Positions 1 through 7,613 of a DNA stretch of 8,971 bases are shown here, one piece after another. The DNA comes from Sphingomonadaceae bacterium (GTDB lineage: Bacteria; Pseudomonadota; Alphaproteobacteria; Sphingomonadales; Sphingomonadaceae): positions 1 to 8,971 of the forward strand of contig JAHDXX010000031.1 in the NCBI GenBank assembly GCA_023384025.1, in the 5' to 3' direction. The notes beneath the pieces are model-generated. The model searched no databases. It was not told the origin of the DNA and saw nothing but the letters and a program-made list of their open reading frames with translations. How positions within the stretch are numbered: the first letter of the stretch is position 1; each line of letters starts with the position of its first letter. Both the position numbers and the translations under genes were made by a program.

Positions 1-453
1 GGGCGCGAGCACGAGATCGACCACGGGACGATGTTCTGGCACGCGGTGCGCGAAGGGATCGTTGATCCGGCGCATTCGATCCAGCTCGGTATCAGGACCA
101 ACAATGCCGACACGCTCGGCCTGAGCGTGCTGAACGGCGACGACGTCGACGTGATGCCGGCGGAGATCATCGCGGAAGCGGTGCGCAAGGTGGTTGGCGA
201 CCGCCCGGCCTACCTGACCTTCGACATCGACTGTCTCGACCCGGCCTTTGCCCCGGGCACCGGCACACCCGTGCCCGGCGGGCTCAGCAGCGGCAAGGCG
301 CTGCGCATCCTGCGCGGGCTCGAGGGGCTCGACATCCGCAGTGCCGACGTGGTCGAGGTCGCTCCGGCCTATGACCACAGCGACGTGACCGCGCTCGCAG
401 CGGCGACAATCGCGCTCAATTGCGTGGCCCTGATGGCGGCGCGGGACGGCTGA
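1..453 (+). CDS. speB: Agmatinase / arginase-family ureohydrolase, C-terminal part (5' end outside window)
   Basis: Only the last 150 codons are present; the frame is open to the left edge, so the gene starts upstream. The family hydrolyses guanidino compounds with a binuclear Mn centre; agmatinase converts agmatine to putrescine and urea in the cytoplasm. Seen here: DHGTMFWHA at residues 7-15 of the fragment, whose His matches the catalytic His after the first metal motif in SpeB; IQLGIRT at 27-33; and the family signature FDIDCLDP followed by GTGTPVPGG at about 74-94, giving two Mn-binding Asp. A conserved VVEVAPAYDHSD segment near the end carries the substrate-site Glu. The first metal ligands (the DAHxD motif) would lie just outside the window. 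The sequence style is close to E. coli SpeB, but related hydrolases such as guanidinobutyrase share these motifs, so substrate is inferred. The gene converges on the tRNA gene 14 nt downstream. Confidence 0.9.
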   Translation, partial: GREHEIDHGTMFWHAVREGIVDPAHSIQLGIRTNNADTLGLSVLNGDDVDVMPAEIIAEAVRKVVGDRPAYLTFDIDCLDPAFAPGTGTPVPGGLSSGKALRILRGLEGLDIRSADVVEVAPAYDHSDVTALAAATIALNCVALMAARDG

Positions 454-467
454 CGGCGTTGGAAGGC

Positions 468-541
468 TGGAGCGGGTAGCGGGAATCGAACCCGCCTAGC
501 TAGCTTGGAAGGCTAGAGCATTACCACTATGCTATACCCGC
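468..541 (-). tRNA. tRNA-Gly (anticodon UCC), CCA encoded
   Basis: Read on the - strand, a complete cloverleaf folds. The acceptor stem is GCGGGTA (541-535) with TACCCGC (478-472). The anticodon stem CTAGC/GCTAG encloses the loop CTTCCAA (511-505), giving anticodon TCC at 509-507. The T arm is GCGGG-TTCGATT-CCCGC. The discriminator is T (471), as is usual for bacterial tRNA-Gly, and CCA is encoded at 470-468. Length is 74 nt with CCA. It should read GGA and GGG glycine codons. The gene lies downstream of apt on the same strand and faces the agmatinase gene. Confidence 0.96.
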
Positions 542-558
542 GTTTCCAGCGTGGGCGC

Positions 559-587
559 GCTTGCCACCGATAGTGGCCCCGCGTCAA
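559..587 (-). promoter_or_regulatory. Possible promoter of the tRNA-Gly gene (-35-like TTGACG)
   Basis: On the - strand TTGACG (587-582) lies about 40 nt before the tRNA 5' end, within the 56-nt gap after apt. This is where the -35 box of a stable RNA promoter with a short leader would be. The matching -10 position (about 564-559, GCAAGC) does not resemble a consensus, so only the -35 half is supported. The tRNA could instead be transcribed by readthrough from apt. Confidence 0.25.
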
Positions 588-597
588 TATCCCAGAC

Positions 598-1134
598 TCA
601 AAGTCCCTCGAAAGCCATCAGGGCGTCGACCGTAATTACACTCCCCCGCAGGCGGTCGGCCCCGCCAAGATCGGGCAGGTCGATCACGAACAGGGCCGTG
701 TCGACCTCGGCCCCGGCAGTGCGCAGGAGCTGCGCTGCAGCCAGCGCCGTGCCGCCGGTGGCGATCAGGTCATCGACGATCGCGACCCTCTGGCCGGGCC
801 CAACCGCGCTGGGGTCGATTTCGAGCCGGTCGCTGCCATATTCTAGCGCATAGTCGACCCCGATGGTTGGGATCGGCAGCTTGCCCGGTTTGCGCACCGG
901 GACGAAGCCCAGCCCCAGCCGCACCGCGACGGCGGCACCAAAGATGAACCCGCGCGCTTCCATTCCGGCAATCGCCTGTGCCCCTGCATCGTGGGCGCGC
1001 TCGGCGAGGTGCTCGACTGCAGCGGCGAGCCCCTGGCCATGACCGATCAGCGTGGTGATGTCGCGGAACAGGATACCGGGCTCAGGGAAGTCGGGCACAG
1101 TGCGGACCAGGGCCTTGAGTTCATCGGGGCTCAT
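598..1134 (-). CDS. apt: Adenine phosphoribosyltransferase
   Basis: This cytoplasmic purine-salvage enzyme makes AMP and pyrophosphate from adenine and PRPP. The 178-residue product is full length for bacterial APRT. The N-terminus has FPEPGILFRDIT (residues 16-27), typical of the family. EARGF (59-63) and RKPGKLP (81-87) contribute to the adenine and PRPP sites, DYALEYG (94-100) belongs to the flexible catalytic loop, and VAIVDDLIATGGT (117-129) is the type I PRPP-binding motif. The ATG at 1134-1132 is preceded by GGAGAA eight nt upstream, which supports this start. It follows petC on the same strand, with the petC terminator between them. Only about 18 nt separate the terminator T-run from the start codon, so transcription must come from readthrough or from a promoter inside petC. 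The assignment is secure from motifs. Confidence 0.97.
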   Translation of the reverse strand: MSPDELKALVRTVPDFPEPGILFRDITTLIGHGQGLAAAVEHLAERAHDAGAQAIAGMEARGFIFGAAVAVRLGLGFVPVRKPGKLPIPTIGVDYALEYGSDRLEIDPSAVGPGQRVAIVDDLIATGGTALAAAQLLRTAGAEVDTALFVIDLPDLGGADRLRGSVITVDALMAFEGL

Positions 1135-1152
1135 ACGCGCGGTTCTCCAACG

Positions 1153-1186
1153 AAAACGCCCCCCGCGTCGCCGGACGCGAGGGGCG
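1153..1186 (-). terminator. Intrinsic terminator after petC
   Basis: In - strand RNA, positions 1186-1174 pair with 1169-1157 as a continuous 13-bp stem (CGCCCC-U-CGCGUC with GACGCG-G-GGGGCG, including one U-G wobble). The loop is the 4-nt CGGC, and UUUU follows at 1156-1153. The stem starts 22 nt after the petC stop codon. The one non-Watson-Crick position pairs as U-G only in - strand RNA (C-A in + strand RNA), and the T-run is also on that strand, so orientation is clear. It should end petABC transcripts and lies immediately before the apt ribosome binding site. Confidence 0.9.
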
Positions 1187-1208
1187 GTATCGGTCTAGTG
1201 TCTGCGGA

Positions 1209-2084
1209 TCAGTCGTCTTCGCGGCGCTTCAGGCCCGACCAGATCTGCTGCTTCGACAGGTACGCCAGCACAGTGGCGAACAGGAGGAAGATCAGCACGG
1301 CAACGCCGGTCTGCTTGCGATGCTCCATCTTCGGTTCCGCCGTCCAGGTGAGGAAGGCGGCTACGTCCTGCGCCATCTGGTCGATGGTCGGCTCAGGCGC
1401 GCCATCGGCGTAGGTCACCTGACCATCCGTGGTGATCGGCGGCGCCATCGCCAGGTTCAGGTTGGCGAAGTATGGGTTGTAGTGCAGGCCCGGGCCGGTC
1501 TTCGAAGCCGGGAACTTCTCGACCAGCTCGGCCGGCTGCGCCTGATAGCCGGTCAGCAGCGAATAGACATAGTTGCTGCCGTCCTTGCGCGCCTTGGTCA
1601 TCAGCGAAAGGTCGGGCGGAATGGCGTTGTTGTTCGCCGCCGCCGCCGCAATCTTGTTCGCATAGGGCGAAGGGAACTTGTCAGTCGGCAGGCCCTTGCG
1701 AGTGGTGGTTTCGCCAGTATCCGGATCGATCCCCGGGACAGTCCATTCGGCCGCCAGAGCCTTGACCTGGCCCTCGGTGTAACCGAGCGCCTGAAGGTCA
1801 CGGAAAGCAACGTACTTCAGGCTGTGGCACGAAGCGCACACTTCCTTGTACACCTGATACCCGCGCTGAAGCTGCGCTTCGTCATAGCGTCCGAACGGGC
1901 CGGAGAACGAGAAGCCGGCGGCCGGGGCATGCGCTTTCTTGTGGAACTCATGCTCGGCCGTCGGCGCAACGAAGCGCCCGTGCTCGGCCAGAGTCGAGAA
2001 CGCGGGCCCGATGCCGAACAACAGTGCGAGCAGTGCTACGCCAGCGAAACCGAGCCCGGTGAGGATTGCGATAAGACGGATCAT
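1209..2084 (-). CDS. petC: Cytochrome c1, heme subunit of the cytochrome bc1 complex
   Basis: This subunit of complex III passes electrons from the Rieske protein to soluble or membrane cytochrome c, on the periplasmic side. The 291-residue product begins with a Sec-type hydrophobic leader (about residues 3-25). The covalent heme site is CASCH (83-87), followed by SLKYVAFRDL typical of c1. IPPDLSL (155-161) is a family block. NLAMAPPI (210-217) carries the axial Met213. A single C-terminal membrane anchor spans about 259-277 and ends in a charged KRREDD tail. The ATG at 2084 is chosen because it opens directly into the leader and lies 22 nt after the petB stop. An upstream in-frame start (2144) would overlap petB and add 20 residues before the signal peptide. 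It is the last gene of petABC and is followed by a strong terminator. Confidence 0.96.
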   Translation of the reverse strand: MIRLIAILTGLGFAGVALLALLFGIGPAFSTLAEHGRFVAPTAEHEFHKKAHAPAAGFSFSGPFGRYDEAQLQRGYQVYKEVCASCHSLKYVAFRDLQALGYTEGQVKALAAEWTVPGIDPDTGETTTRKGLPTDKFPSPYANKIAAAAANNNAIPPDLSLMTKARKDGSNYVYSLLTGYQAQPAELVEKFPASKTGPGLHYNPYFANLNLAMAPPITTDGQVTYADGAPEPTIDQMAQDVAAFLTWTAEPKMEHRKQTGVAVLIFLLFATVLAYLSKQQIWSGLKRREDD

Positions 2085-2106
2085 GTCAGGTCTCTTTCTC
2101 TCGTCC

Positions 2107-3399
2107 TCAGGCCGCCGGAGCCGCAGTGGTGCCAAGCTTGGCATTGGGGTCCGATCCCAGCACCGCTTCGGTGATCGAGAACGGCAGGGGTTCGGGCTGC
2201 TCGATCGAGGAAATGATCGGCAGGATCACCAGGAAGTGCAGGAAGTAGTATGCCGTCGCGATCTGGCTGAGCATGATATAGGGCTCTTCCGCGTGCGCGC
2301 CGCCAAGATAGAACAGCGCCGCCATGCACGGGATCAGGCCAAACCAGAAGAACTTGCGGAACAGCGGGCGGTAGTGGCCGCTGCGGACCGGCGAGCGGTC
2401 AAGCCAGGGCAGGAAGAACCACACCAGGATCGCCGCGAACATCGCCAGCACGCCCCACAACTTCGCAGGCAGGATGAAGTCGAAGGTGAAGGCGCGCAGG
2501 ATCGCGTAGAACGGGTAGAAATACCATTCGGGCACGATCAGCGCCGGGGTCGAGAGCGGGTTCGCTTCGATATAGTTGTCCGGATGGCCCAGGGTGTTGG
2601 GCGAGAAGAACACCATCAGCGAAAACACGATGAGCACCACGCCCAGCCCGAAACCGTCCTTGGCGGTGTAGTAGGGGTGGAACGGCACGGTGTCCGATTC
2701 CTGCTTCACTTCCACACCAGTCGGGTTCGACGAGCCGGGGATGTGCAGCGCCCAGATGTGCAGGATCACCACACCCGCGATCACGAACGGCAGCAGGTAG
2801 TGCAGCGAGAAGAAGCGGTTGAGCGCCGCGTCATCCGGGGCAAAGCCACCCAGCAGCCAGGTCTTGATCGGCGCGCCAACCAGCGGGATTGCCTCGAACA
2901 GGCCGGTGATGACCTGTGCGCCCCAGAAGCTCATCTGGCCCCATGGCAGGACGTAGCCCATGAAGGCGGTCGCCATCATCAGGAGGAAGATCACCACGCC
3001 CAGCAGCCAGATCATTTCGCGCGGCGCCTTGTACGAGGAGTAGAAGAAGCCGCGGAAGATGTGGAGATAGACCACGATGAAGAAGAAGCTCGCGCCGTTG
3101 GCGTGGGCATAGCGCATCGCCCAGCCCCAGTTCACGTCGCGCATGATGTGCTCGACCTTGCCGAAAGCCACGCTGGCATCGGCAGCATAGTGCATCGCGA
3201 GCACCACGCCGGTGACAATCTGCAGCACCAGGAAGAAACCGGCGAGCACGCCGAAATTCCACATGTAGCTGAGGTTGCGCGGGACCGGATAACCGGCGCC
3301 GACCGCGTTATAGACGAGGCGGGGGAGCGGCAGGCGCTCGTCCAGCCACTGCATCACGCCGTTGGTCGGCTCGTACTGCTTAGCCCAGGGAAAGCTCAT
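2107..3399 (-). CDS. petB: Cytochrome b, membrane subunit of the cytochrome bc1 complex
   Basis: This 430-residue integral membrane protein carries both b hemes and the ubiquinol oxidation (Qo) and ubiquinone reduction (Qi) sites of complex III. The four heme ligands match the family spacing of 14: His99 (in HANGASFFF) and His113 (in YLHIFRG) on one helix, His200 (FFSLHYLLPF) and His214 (VILHIWALH) on another. His219 matches the conserved Qi-site His. The Qo-site motif PEWY is at 290-293, and GYVLPWGQMSFWGA (148-161) is the classic cd1-region block. Several hydrophobic helices are evident, and the length fits a single-chain (unsplit) b rather than a b6/subunit IV pair. The ATG at 3399 lies 17 nt after the petA stop; a GAGGAGCGAGAG Shine-Dalgarno-like stretch overlaps that stop. 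It is the middle gene of petABC and has no missing residue. Confidence 0.98.
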   Translation of the reverse strand: MSFPWAKQYEPTNGVMQWLDERLPLPRLVYNAVGAGYPVPRNLSYMWNFGVLAGFFLVLQIVTGVVLAMHYAADASVAFGKVEHIMRDVNWGWAMRYAHANGASFFFIVVYLHIFRGFFYSSYKAPREMIWLLGVVIFLLMMATAFMGYVLPWGQMSFWGAQVITGLFEAIPLVGAPIKTWLLGGFAPDDAALNRFFSLHYLLPFVIAGVVILHIWALHIPGSSNPTGVEVKQESDTVPFHPYYTAKDGFGLGVVLIVFSLMVFFSPNTLGHPDNYIEANPLSTPALIVPEWYFYPFYAILRAFTFDFILPAKLWGVLAMFAAILVWFFLPWLDRSPVRSGHYRPLFRKFFWFGLIPCMAALFYLGGAHAEEPYIMLSQIATAYYFLHFLVILPIISSIEQPEPLPFSITEAVLGSDPNAKLGTTAAPAA

Positions 3400-3416
3400 T
3401 GTCTGTCTCTCGCTCC

Positions 3417-3992
3417 TCAGCCGACCTTGATCACCGTGTCGGAGGTGAATGCATATTCCGGAACCAGCAGGTTGGTCGGTGCCGGGCCTTTGCGGATGCG
3501 GCCCGCAGTGTCGTAGTGCGAACCGTGGCAGGGGCAGAAATAGCCACCGAACTCACCCTTGTTCTCGCCTTCGGCCGCACCCAGCGGCACGCAGCCAAGG
3601 TGGGTACACACGCCCATGGTGACCAGCAGGTCCTGGTGGCCTTCCTTGGTCCGCTCGGCCAGGGTTTCCGCGTCGCGCAGATCGCCCGCCGAAACCGCAT
3701 TGGCTTCGTCGATTTCCTTCTGGGTCAGGCGCCGCACGAACAGCGGCTGCTTGCGGAACACCGCCTTGATCGCCTGTCCGGGCTGGATTGCCGACACGTC
3801 AACTTCAGTGCTGCTCTCAGCCAGCACGTCGGCCGACGGAGACATCTGGCTGACCAGCGGCAGAACCACGCCGACACCGCCGACGCCCGCCGCGCTGATT
3901 GCCGCGATGTTGATGAAATCGCGCCGCCGGATTCCGTCTGCGCCGGTGTCGGCGACCATGTCGGAAGTGGCGGTGCCAGTCGTATCAGCCAT
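3417..3992 (-). CDS. petA: Ubiquinol-cytochrome c reductase Rieske iron-sulfur subunit
   Basis: This subunit takes one electron from ubiquinol at the Qo site of complex III and delivers it to cytochrome c1 by head-domain movement. The product is 191 residues. The N-terminus has a twin-arginine motif (RRRDFI, residues 22-27) followed by a hydrophobic segment (about 28-47). This fits Tat export with retention as a membrane anchor, the known route for bacterial Rieske proteins. The [2Fe-2S] ligands are Cys129 and His131 in CTHLGC, and Cys153 and His156 in CPCHGSHYD; Cys134 and Cys155 would form the cluster disulfide. Ser158 and Tyr160 match residues that raise the redox potential. The ATG at 3992 has an AAGGCAGG-like site just upstream; a longer start at 4043 adds 17 residues with no clear role. 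First gene of petABC. Confidence 0.97.
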   Translation of the reverse strand: MADTTGTATSDMVADTGADGIRRRDFINIAAISAAGVGGVGVVLPLVSQMSPSADVLAESSTEVDVSAIQPGQAIKAVFRKQPLFVRRLTQKEIDEANAVSAGDLRDAETLAERTKEGHQDLLVTMGVCTHLGCVPLGAAEGENKGEFGGYFCPCHGSHYDTAGRIRKGPAPTNLLVPEYAFTSDTVIKVG

Positions 3993-4139
3993 GTGACCTG
4001 CCTTGCCTAGCCTGTTCCCTGCCCGCACGGACAGGGCCTCCAATTACGTCCAACCGACCGCCGCATGACCGAAGGATTGCCCCCTGTTGCGCCGTTTTCC
4101 GCGTGCGCGAAAGCGCCCTGCAGAGCCGGTTTGGGCGAG

Positions 4140-4168
4140 CCTGTAGACGGGGGCGGGCCGTTTGCCAA
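4140..4168 (-). promoter_or_regulatory. Candidate promoter for petABC
   Basis: In the 204-nt gap between pgeF and petA, the - strand has TTGGCA (4168-4163), a 17-nt spacer and TACAGG (4145-4140). Optimal spacing and a fair -35 box support a housekeeping-sigma promoter; the -10 box is imperfect. A start near 4133 would give a 5' leader of about 140 nt before petA. No clear intrinsic terminator separates pgeF from this point, so readthrough from pepN-pgeF is also possible. Confidence 0.35.
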
Positions 4169-4196
4169 CCGCATTTTGGACACCGACTGTGCACAT

Positions 4197-4946
4197 TCAC
4201 GCAAGACCGACAAGACTGAGCTGGCGGCCGTAATTGGGTTCGCCGCGATGGGTCGCGCGACGGAACGAATAGAACCGCTCCGGATCGGCATATGTGTCGA
4301 GCGCGCAATCGTCGACAGCGCCGATTCCGCAGGCCAGCAACCGCGCCGCAACATAGGCAGGCAGATCGAATTGCCAGTGCCCGCCGCGCCCGGCCGAGAA
4401 GAAGCGACCGGCATCCTCGGGGAACTGCGCACGAAACCCGTCATCCACTTCATAACTCGCCCGGGCAATAGTCGGCCCGATGGCGGCAACGACACGCTCT
4501 CTGTGTGCGCCGAGTGCTTCCATTGCCGCAATCGTGTTTTCCAGCACCCCGCCATGCGCCCCGCGCCAGCCGGCATGGGCCGCGCCGATCACGCCAGCCT
4601 CGCGGTCGGCAAACAGCACCGGCGCGCAATCGGCGGTGACCACGCCAAGCACCAGCCCAGGCCGGTTCGTGACCAAGGCATCGGCCGTCGGGCGAAGGTC
4701 ATCGTCCCACAGCTCGGCCACTGTCACGACATCCGCTGAATGGATCTGGTGCAGCGCCAGCAGCGGCGCGCCGGGCAGAACTGCGTCGACTGCCTCGCGC
4801 CGGTTGGCGGCGACTGCCGACGGAACGTCGCCCGCGCCGAAGCCGCATTGCAGGCCGCCAGTCACCCCTTGCGACACACCCCCGCGCCGGGTCGTAAAGC
4901 CATGGGGTACATCGCCAAGCAGGGCGGAGCGGACCAGCTCAGCCAA
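4197..4946 (-). CDS. pgeF: Peptidoglycan editing factor PgeF (YfiH/DUF152, laccase-domain family)
   Basis: In E. coli this cytoplasmic family (YfiH) removes mis-made peptidoglycan precursors carrying L-Ser instead of L-Ala on UDP-MurNAc. Older annotations call it polyphenol oxidase or laccase-domain protein. The 249-residue product shows all family blocks: HGFTTRRGGVSQG (15-27), HQIHSADV (66-73), TADCAPVL (104-111), AHAGWRGA (123-130) and a C-terminal DTYADPERFYSFRR (217-230). His69, Cys107 and His124 form the expected metal site. The only start upstream of the conserved N-terminus is TTG at 4946-4944, because an in-frame stop lies four codons earlier. This TTG overlaps the pepN stop in the 8-nt TTGGCTGA, and no good Shine-Dalgarno is visible, so translation is probably coupled to pepN. 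Function is transferred from the family. Confidence 0.93.
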   Translation of the reverse strand: MAELVRSALLGDVPHGFTTRRGGVSQGVTGGLQCGFGAGDVPSAVAANRREAVDAVLPGAPLLALHQIHSADVVTVAELWDDDLRPTADALVTNRPGLVLGVVTADCAPVLFADREAGVIGAAHAGWRGAHGGVLENTIAAMEALGAHRERVVAAIGPTIARASYEVDDGFRAQFPEDAGRFFSAGRGGHWQFDLPAYVAARLLACGIGAVDDCALDTYADPERFYSFRRATHRGEPNYGRQLSLVGLA

Positions 4947-7590
4947 GGCTGCGGCTCACTTGCTCGAACGTGTCGCGCGACAGGCCGCCGTGGGCGAGAA
5001 TACGCTCCAGCTCCGCTTTCATCAACGCGGCACGCCCTGGTTCGGTCCGCCGCCAGCGCCCGAGGTAGGGCACCATCCGCGCGGCCGTCTGCGCGTTGAC
5101 CGGATCGAGCGCCAGGATCACATCCGCCAGCAAGCGGTAGCCCTCGCCGTCCGCGGCATGGAACGCGTGGGGATTGGCGGCAAAGGCCATGTAGAGCGCA
5201 CGCACCCGGTTGGGGTTGCGCAAGGTGAAGTCCGGATGATCGGCCAGCGCCTTGACATGTTCCAGCGCGTGGGGGTGGAGCGAGAGCGCCTGCAGGCTGA
5301 ACCACTTGTCGATCACCAGATCGTTGCCGCGGAAGCGGTTGTAGAAATCGATCAGGCGCGCGGTGCGCTCCGGCTTCTGCAGCCCCGCGAGCACTGTCAG
5401 CGCGCCTTGCCGGTCGGTCATGTTGGTCGCGCTGTCATACTGGGCAGCGGCCAACCCGGCGGCGAGATCGGGATTGCCTGCCGCCAGATAGACCAGCGTC
5501 TGCATGCGGACCTTGCGCGCGCCCTTGCCCGCCGAATCGAGCGTGAACGGCCTGGCCGCCACCCGCTGGTGATGCGCAAACAGTTCCGCTTCCAGCTCGC
5601 GCCCGAGCCAGGCTTTCAGGCCCTCGCGTTCGGCATGAATCCGGGCCGGGTCGGCGACCAGCTGCTGTTCGGCGAGATAGCCATGGCCGGGCAAGGCGAG
5701 CAGTTCGCCGCGCATCGAGTCGTCGAGCGCGGTGTCAGCCAGCACCGCGGCAAAGGCCGTGCGGATCGCCTCCTGCCCGGCGGCGCGCGCGCTATCATCA
5801 AGTCCGCCGCCGCTGGCTGCGGTCAGATGGCCGACAACCAGTTCCTGCATCGCTTCGTAGCGGGCAAACGGATCATCATCGTGCGCGGCGAGAGTCAGGA
5901 GTTCGGTCGCACGGATTTCGCGTTCGATGATGACCGGCGCGGTGAACCCGCGATTGACCGAGAGCGCGCCGATCCGGTTATCGACCTTGATCACCGTGTG
6001 CGGCGCGTCCAGCACCACCAGCTGCTCGGGCTCAAGCCACCGGCTTTCAAAGCTGTCAAAGGGGCGAATCAGCAGCGGAATGGTGAAGCTGGCGGGAACT
6101 TCGCTCCCGTCGGGCCGGCGCAGCCACTGCGTGAACACCAGTTCGTCTTCGTGATCGCGCGGGATATGCACCCGCTCGATCCGCACGATCGGGGTGCCTG
6201 CGGTCGAATACCACTTGCGGAAATTGCCGAGATCGAGCCCGGCCCCTCGCTCCATCGCGAGGATGAAATCCTCGCACGTCGCGGCTTGGCCGTCATGGCG
6301 CTTGAAATAGAGGTCGCACCCTTTGCGGAACCTTTCCGGCCCCGCCATGGTCCGCATCATGCGGATCACCTCGGCCCCCTTGTTGTAGACCGTGGCCGTG
6401 TAGAAGTTGCTGATCTCGCGGAAGCTGTCAGGCCGGATCGGGTGCGCCAATGGACCGCTGTCTTCGGGGAACTGCGCCGCGCGCAGTACCCGCACATCCT
6501 CGATCCGCTTGACCGCTTCACCCTGCATGTCCTGGCTGAACAGCTGGTCGCGCAGCACGGTGAAGCCTTCCTTCAGGCTCAGCTGGAACCAGTCGCGGCA
6601 GGTAACCCGGTTGCCTGACCAGTTGTGGAAGTATTCGTGCGCGATCACCCCTTCGATCGCGTCATAGTCGGCATCGGTGGCGGTGTCCTGGTCCGCCAGA
6701 ACATACTTGGTGTTGAAGACGTTGAGCCCCTTGTTCTCCATCGCCCCCATGTTGAAATCGCTGACCGCGACGACGTTGTAGAGGTCGAGATCGTATTCGC
6801 GTCCGAACACCTGCTCGTCCCACGCCATCGACTTGGCCAGCGATTCGAGCGCATGCCCGGTGCGGTCCAGATCAGCCTCACGCACCCAGACATTGAGCGT
6901 GACTTCGCGCCCGCCCATGGTGGTGAACCGGCGCGTATTGGCGACGAGATCACCTGCCACCAGCGCGAACAGGTAGCTCGGCTTGGGCCAGGGATCGTGC
7001 CACTGCGCCCAGTGCGAGCCGTCCGCGCCTTCGCCGGTGGCGACTTCGTTGCCGTTGCACAGCAGCACCGGGAACTGCGCCTTCGGCCCGGCCATCCGCA
7101 CAGAGTAGACCGACAGCACGTCGGGCCGGTCCGGGAAGAACGTGATCCGGCGGAACCCTTCCGCCTCGCACTGGGTGCAGAGCATCCCGTTCGAGGCATA
7201 GAGCCCCATCAGCTGGGTATTGGCGCTGGGGTCGATCTCCGTCTCGACTGCGATCAGGTGGCTGTCGCCATGCAGCGGCACCATCAGGTCGCCCCCGTCC
7301 ATGCTCCAGTCGCATGGCGCGCCATCGACGGTGACGGAGAGCGCCGCCAGCCCGTCACCGTTCAGGCGGATCGTATCGGCATGGTCGGCCTTGGCATTGC
7401 GCTGCACGGTGAGGCGGCTGCGCACCCGCGTCCGGTCAATGCCAAGAGCAAAGTCCAGCGACACCTCCGGCACCAGCCAGGCAAACGGGCGATAATCCTC
7501 GCGCCGGATCAGCGGCGGTTCGTGCGGCGTGGGGGCCGCGTCGGCCAGAACAGTTGTGCCATCGGGTTGGGGAGGGGTTGCAATATCCAT
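4939..7590 (-). CDS. pepN: Aminopeptidase N (M1 family, E. coli PepN type)
   Basis: This cytoplasmic zinc aminopeptidase removes N-terminal residues from peptides in the last steps of protein turnover. The 883-residue product is close to the 870 of E. coli PepN. An N-terminal beta domain includes CEAEGFRRITFFPDRPD (141-157). The exopeptidase motif GAMEN is at 282-286. The zinc site is HEYFH (318-322), with the third ligand Glu341 in SLKEGFTV. Tyr402 in YTATVYNKGAEVIRMM is the transition-state Tyr. Spacing between these residues equals that in E. coli PepN. The C-terminal half is the helical PepN-specific region. The ATG at 7590 has AGGAA ten nt or so upstream; an earlier in-frame start (7647) would run into the divergent SDR gene. 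It heads a two-gene unit with pgeF. Confidence 0.97.
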   Translation of the reverse strand: MDIATPPQPDGTTVLADAAPTPHEPPLIRREDYRPFAWLVPEVSLDFALGIDRTRVRSRLTVQRNAKADHADTIRLNGDGLAALSVTVDGAPCDWSMDGGDLMVPLHGDSHLIAVETEIDPSANTQLMGLYASNGMLCTQCEAEGFRRITFFPDRPDVLSVYSVRMAGPKAQFPVLLCNGNEVATGEGADGSHWAQWHDPWPKPSYLFALVAGDLVANTRRFTTMGGREVTLNVWVREADLDRTGHALESLAKSMAWDEQVFGREYDLDLYNVVAVSDFNMGAMENKGLNVFNTKYVLADQDTATDADYDAIEGVIAHEYFHNWSGNRVTCRDWFQLSLKEGFTVLRDQLFSQDMQGEAVKRIEDVRVLRAAQFPEDSGPLAHPIRPDSFREISNFYTATVYNKGAEVIRMMRTMAGPERFRKGCDLYFKRHDGQAATCEDFILAMERGAGLDLGNFRKWYSTAGTPIVRIERVHIPRDHEDELVFTQWLRRPDGSEVPASFTIPLLIRPFDSFESRWLEPEQLVVLDAPHTVIKVDNRIGALSVNRGFTAPVIIEREIRATELLTLAAHDDDPFARYEAMQELVVGHLTAASGGGLDDSARAAGQEAIRTAFAAVLADTALDDSMRGELLALPGHGYLAEQQLVADPARIHAEREGLKAWLGRELEAELFAHHQRVAARPFTLDSAGKGARKVRMQTLVYLAAGNPDLAAGLAAAQYDSATNMTDRQGALTVLAGLQKPERTARLIDFYNRFRGNDLVIDKWFSLQALSLHPHALEHVKALADHPDFTLRNPNRVRALYMAFAANPHAFHAADGEGYRLLADVILALDPVNAQTAARMVPYLGRWRRTEPGRAALMKAELERILAHGGLSRDTFEQVSRSLG

Positions 7591-7613
7591 GGGCGCGTTC
7601 CTAATCGCATTTC

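Noticed and set aside
562..576. Small hairpin (GCCAC/GTGGC) between apt and the tRNA as an apt terminator
   Set aside because: The stem is only 5 bp and has no following T-run on the transcribed strand.
551..853. A 100-codon + strand frame opposite apt
   Set aside because: It is a Ser/Arg-rich shadow of apt with no start signal or family character.
1939..3516. A 525-codon open frame on the + strand opposite petB
   Set aside because: The translation is a charged Glu/His/Gln/Arg-rich mirror of a membrane protein sequence. cytochrome b on the other strand explains the region fully.
4188..4195. Palindrome TGTGCACA between pgeF and petA
   Set aside because: An 8-bp palindrome is too short to call an operator, and it lies right at the pgeF stop rather than near the candidate promoter.
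4480..6618. A 712-codon open frame on the + strand opposite pepN and pgeF
   Set aside because: It lies antisense to genes with all catalytic motifs intact, its translation is low-complexity and Arg/Gly/His-rich with no recognisable domain, and long antisense frames are expected in GC-rich codon-biased DNA.
7578..7606. TTGCAA-17-CTAATC as a promoter for the SDR gene
   Set aside because: The -10 half matches the consensus poorly, so it was not listed as a feature.
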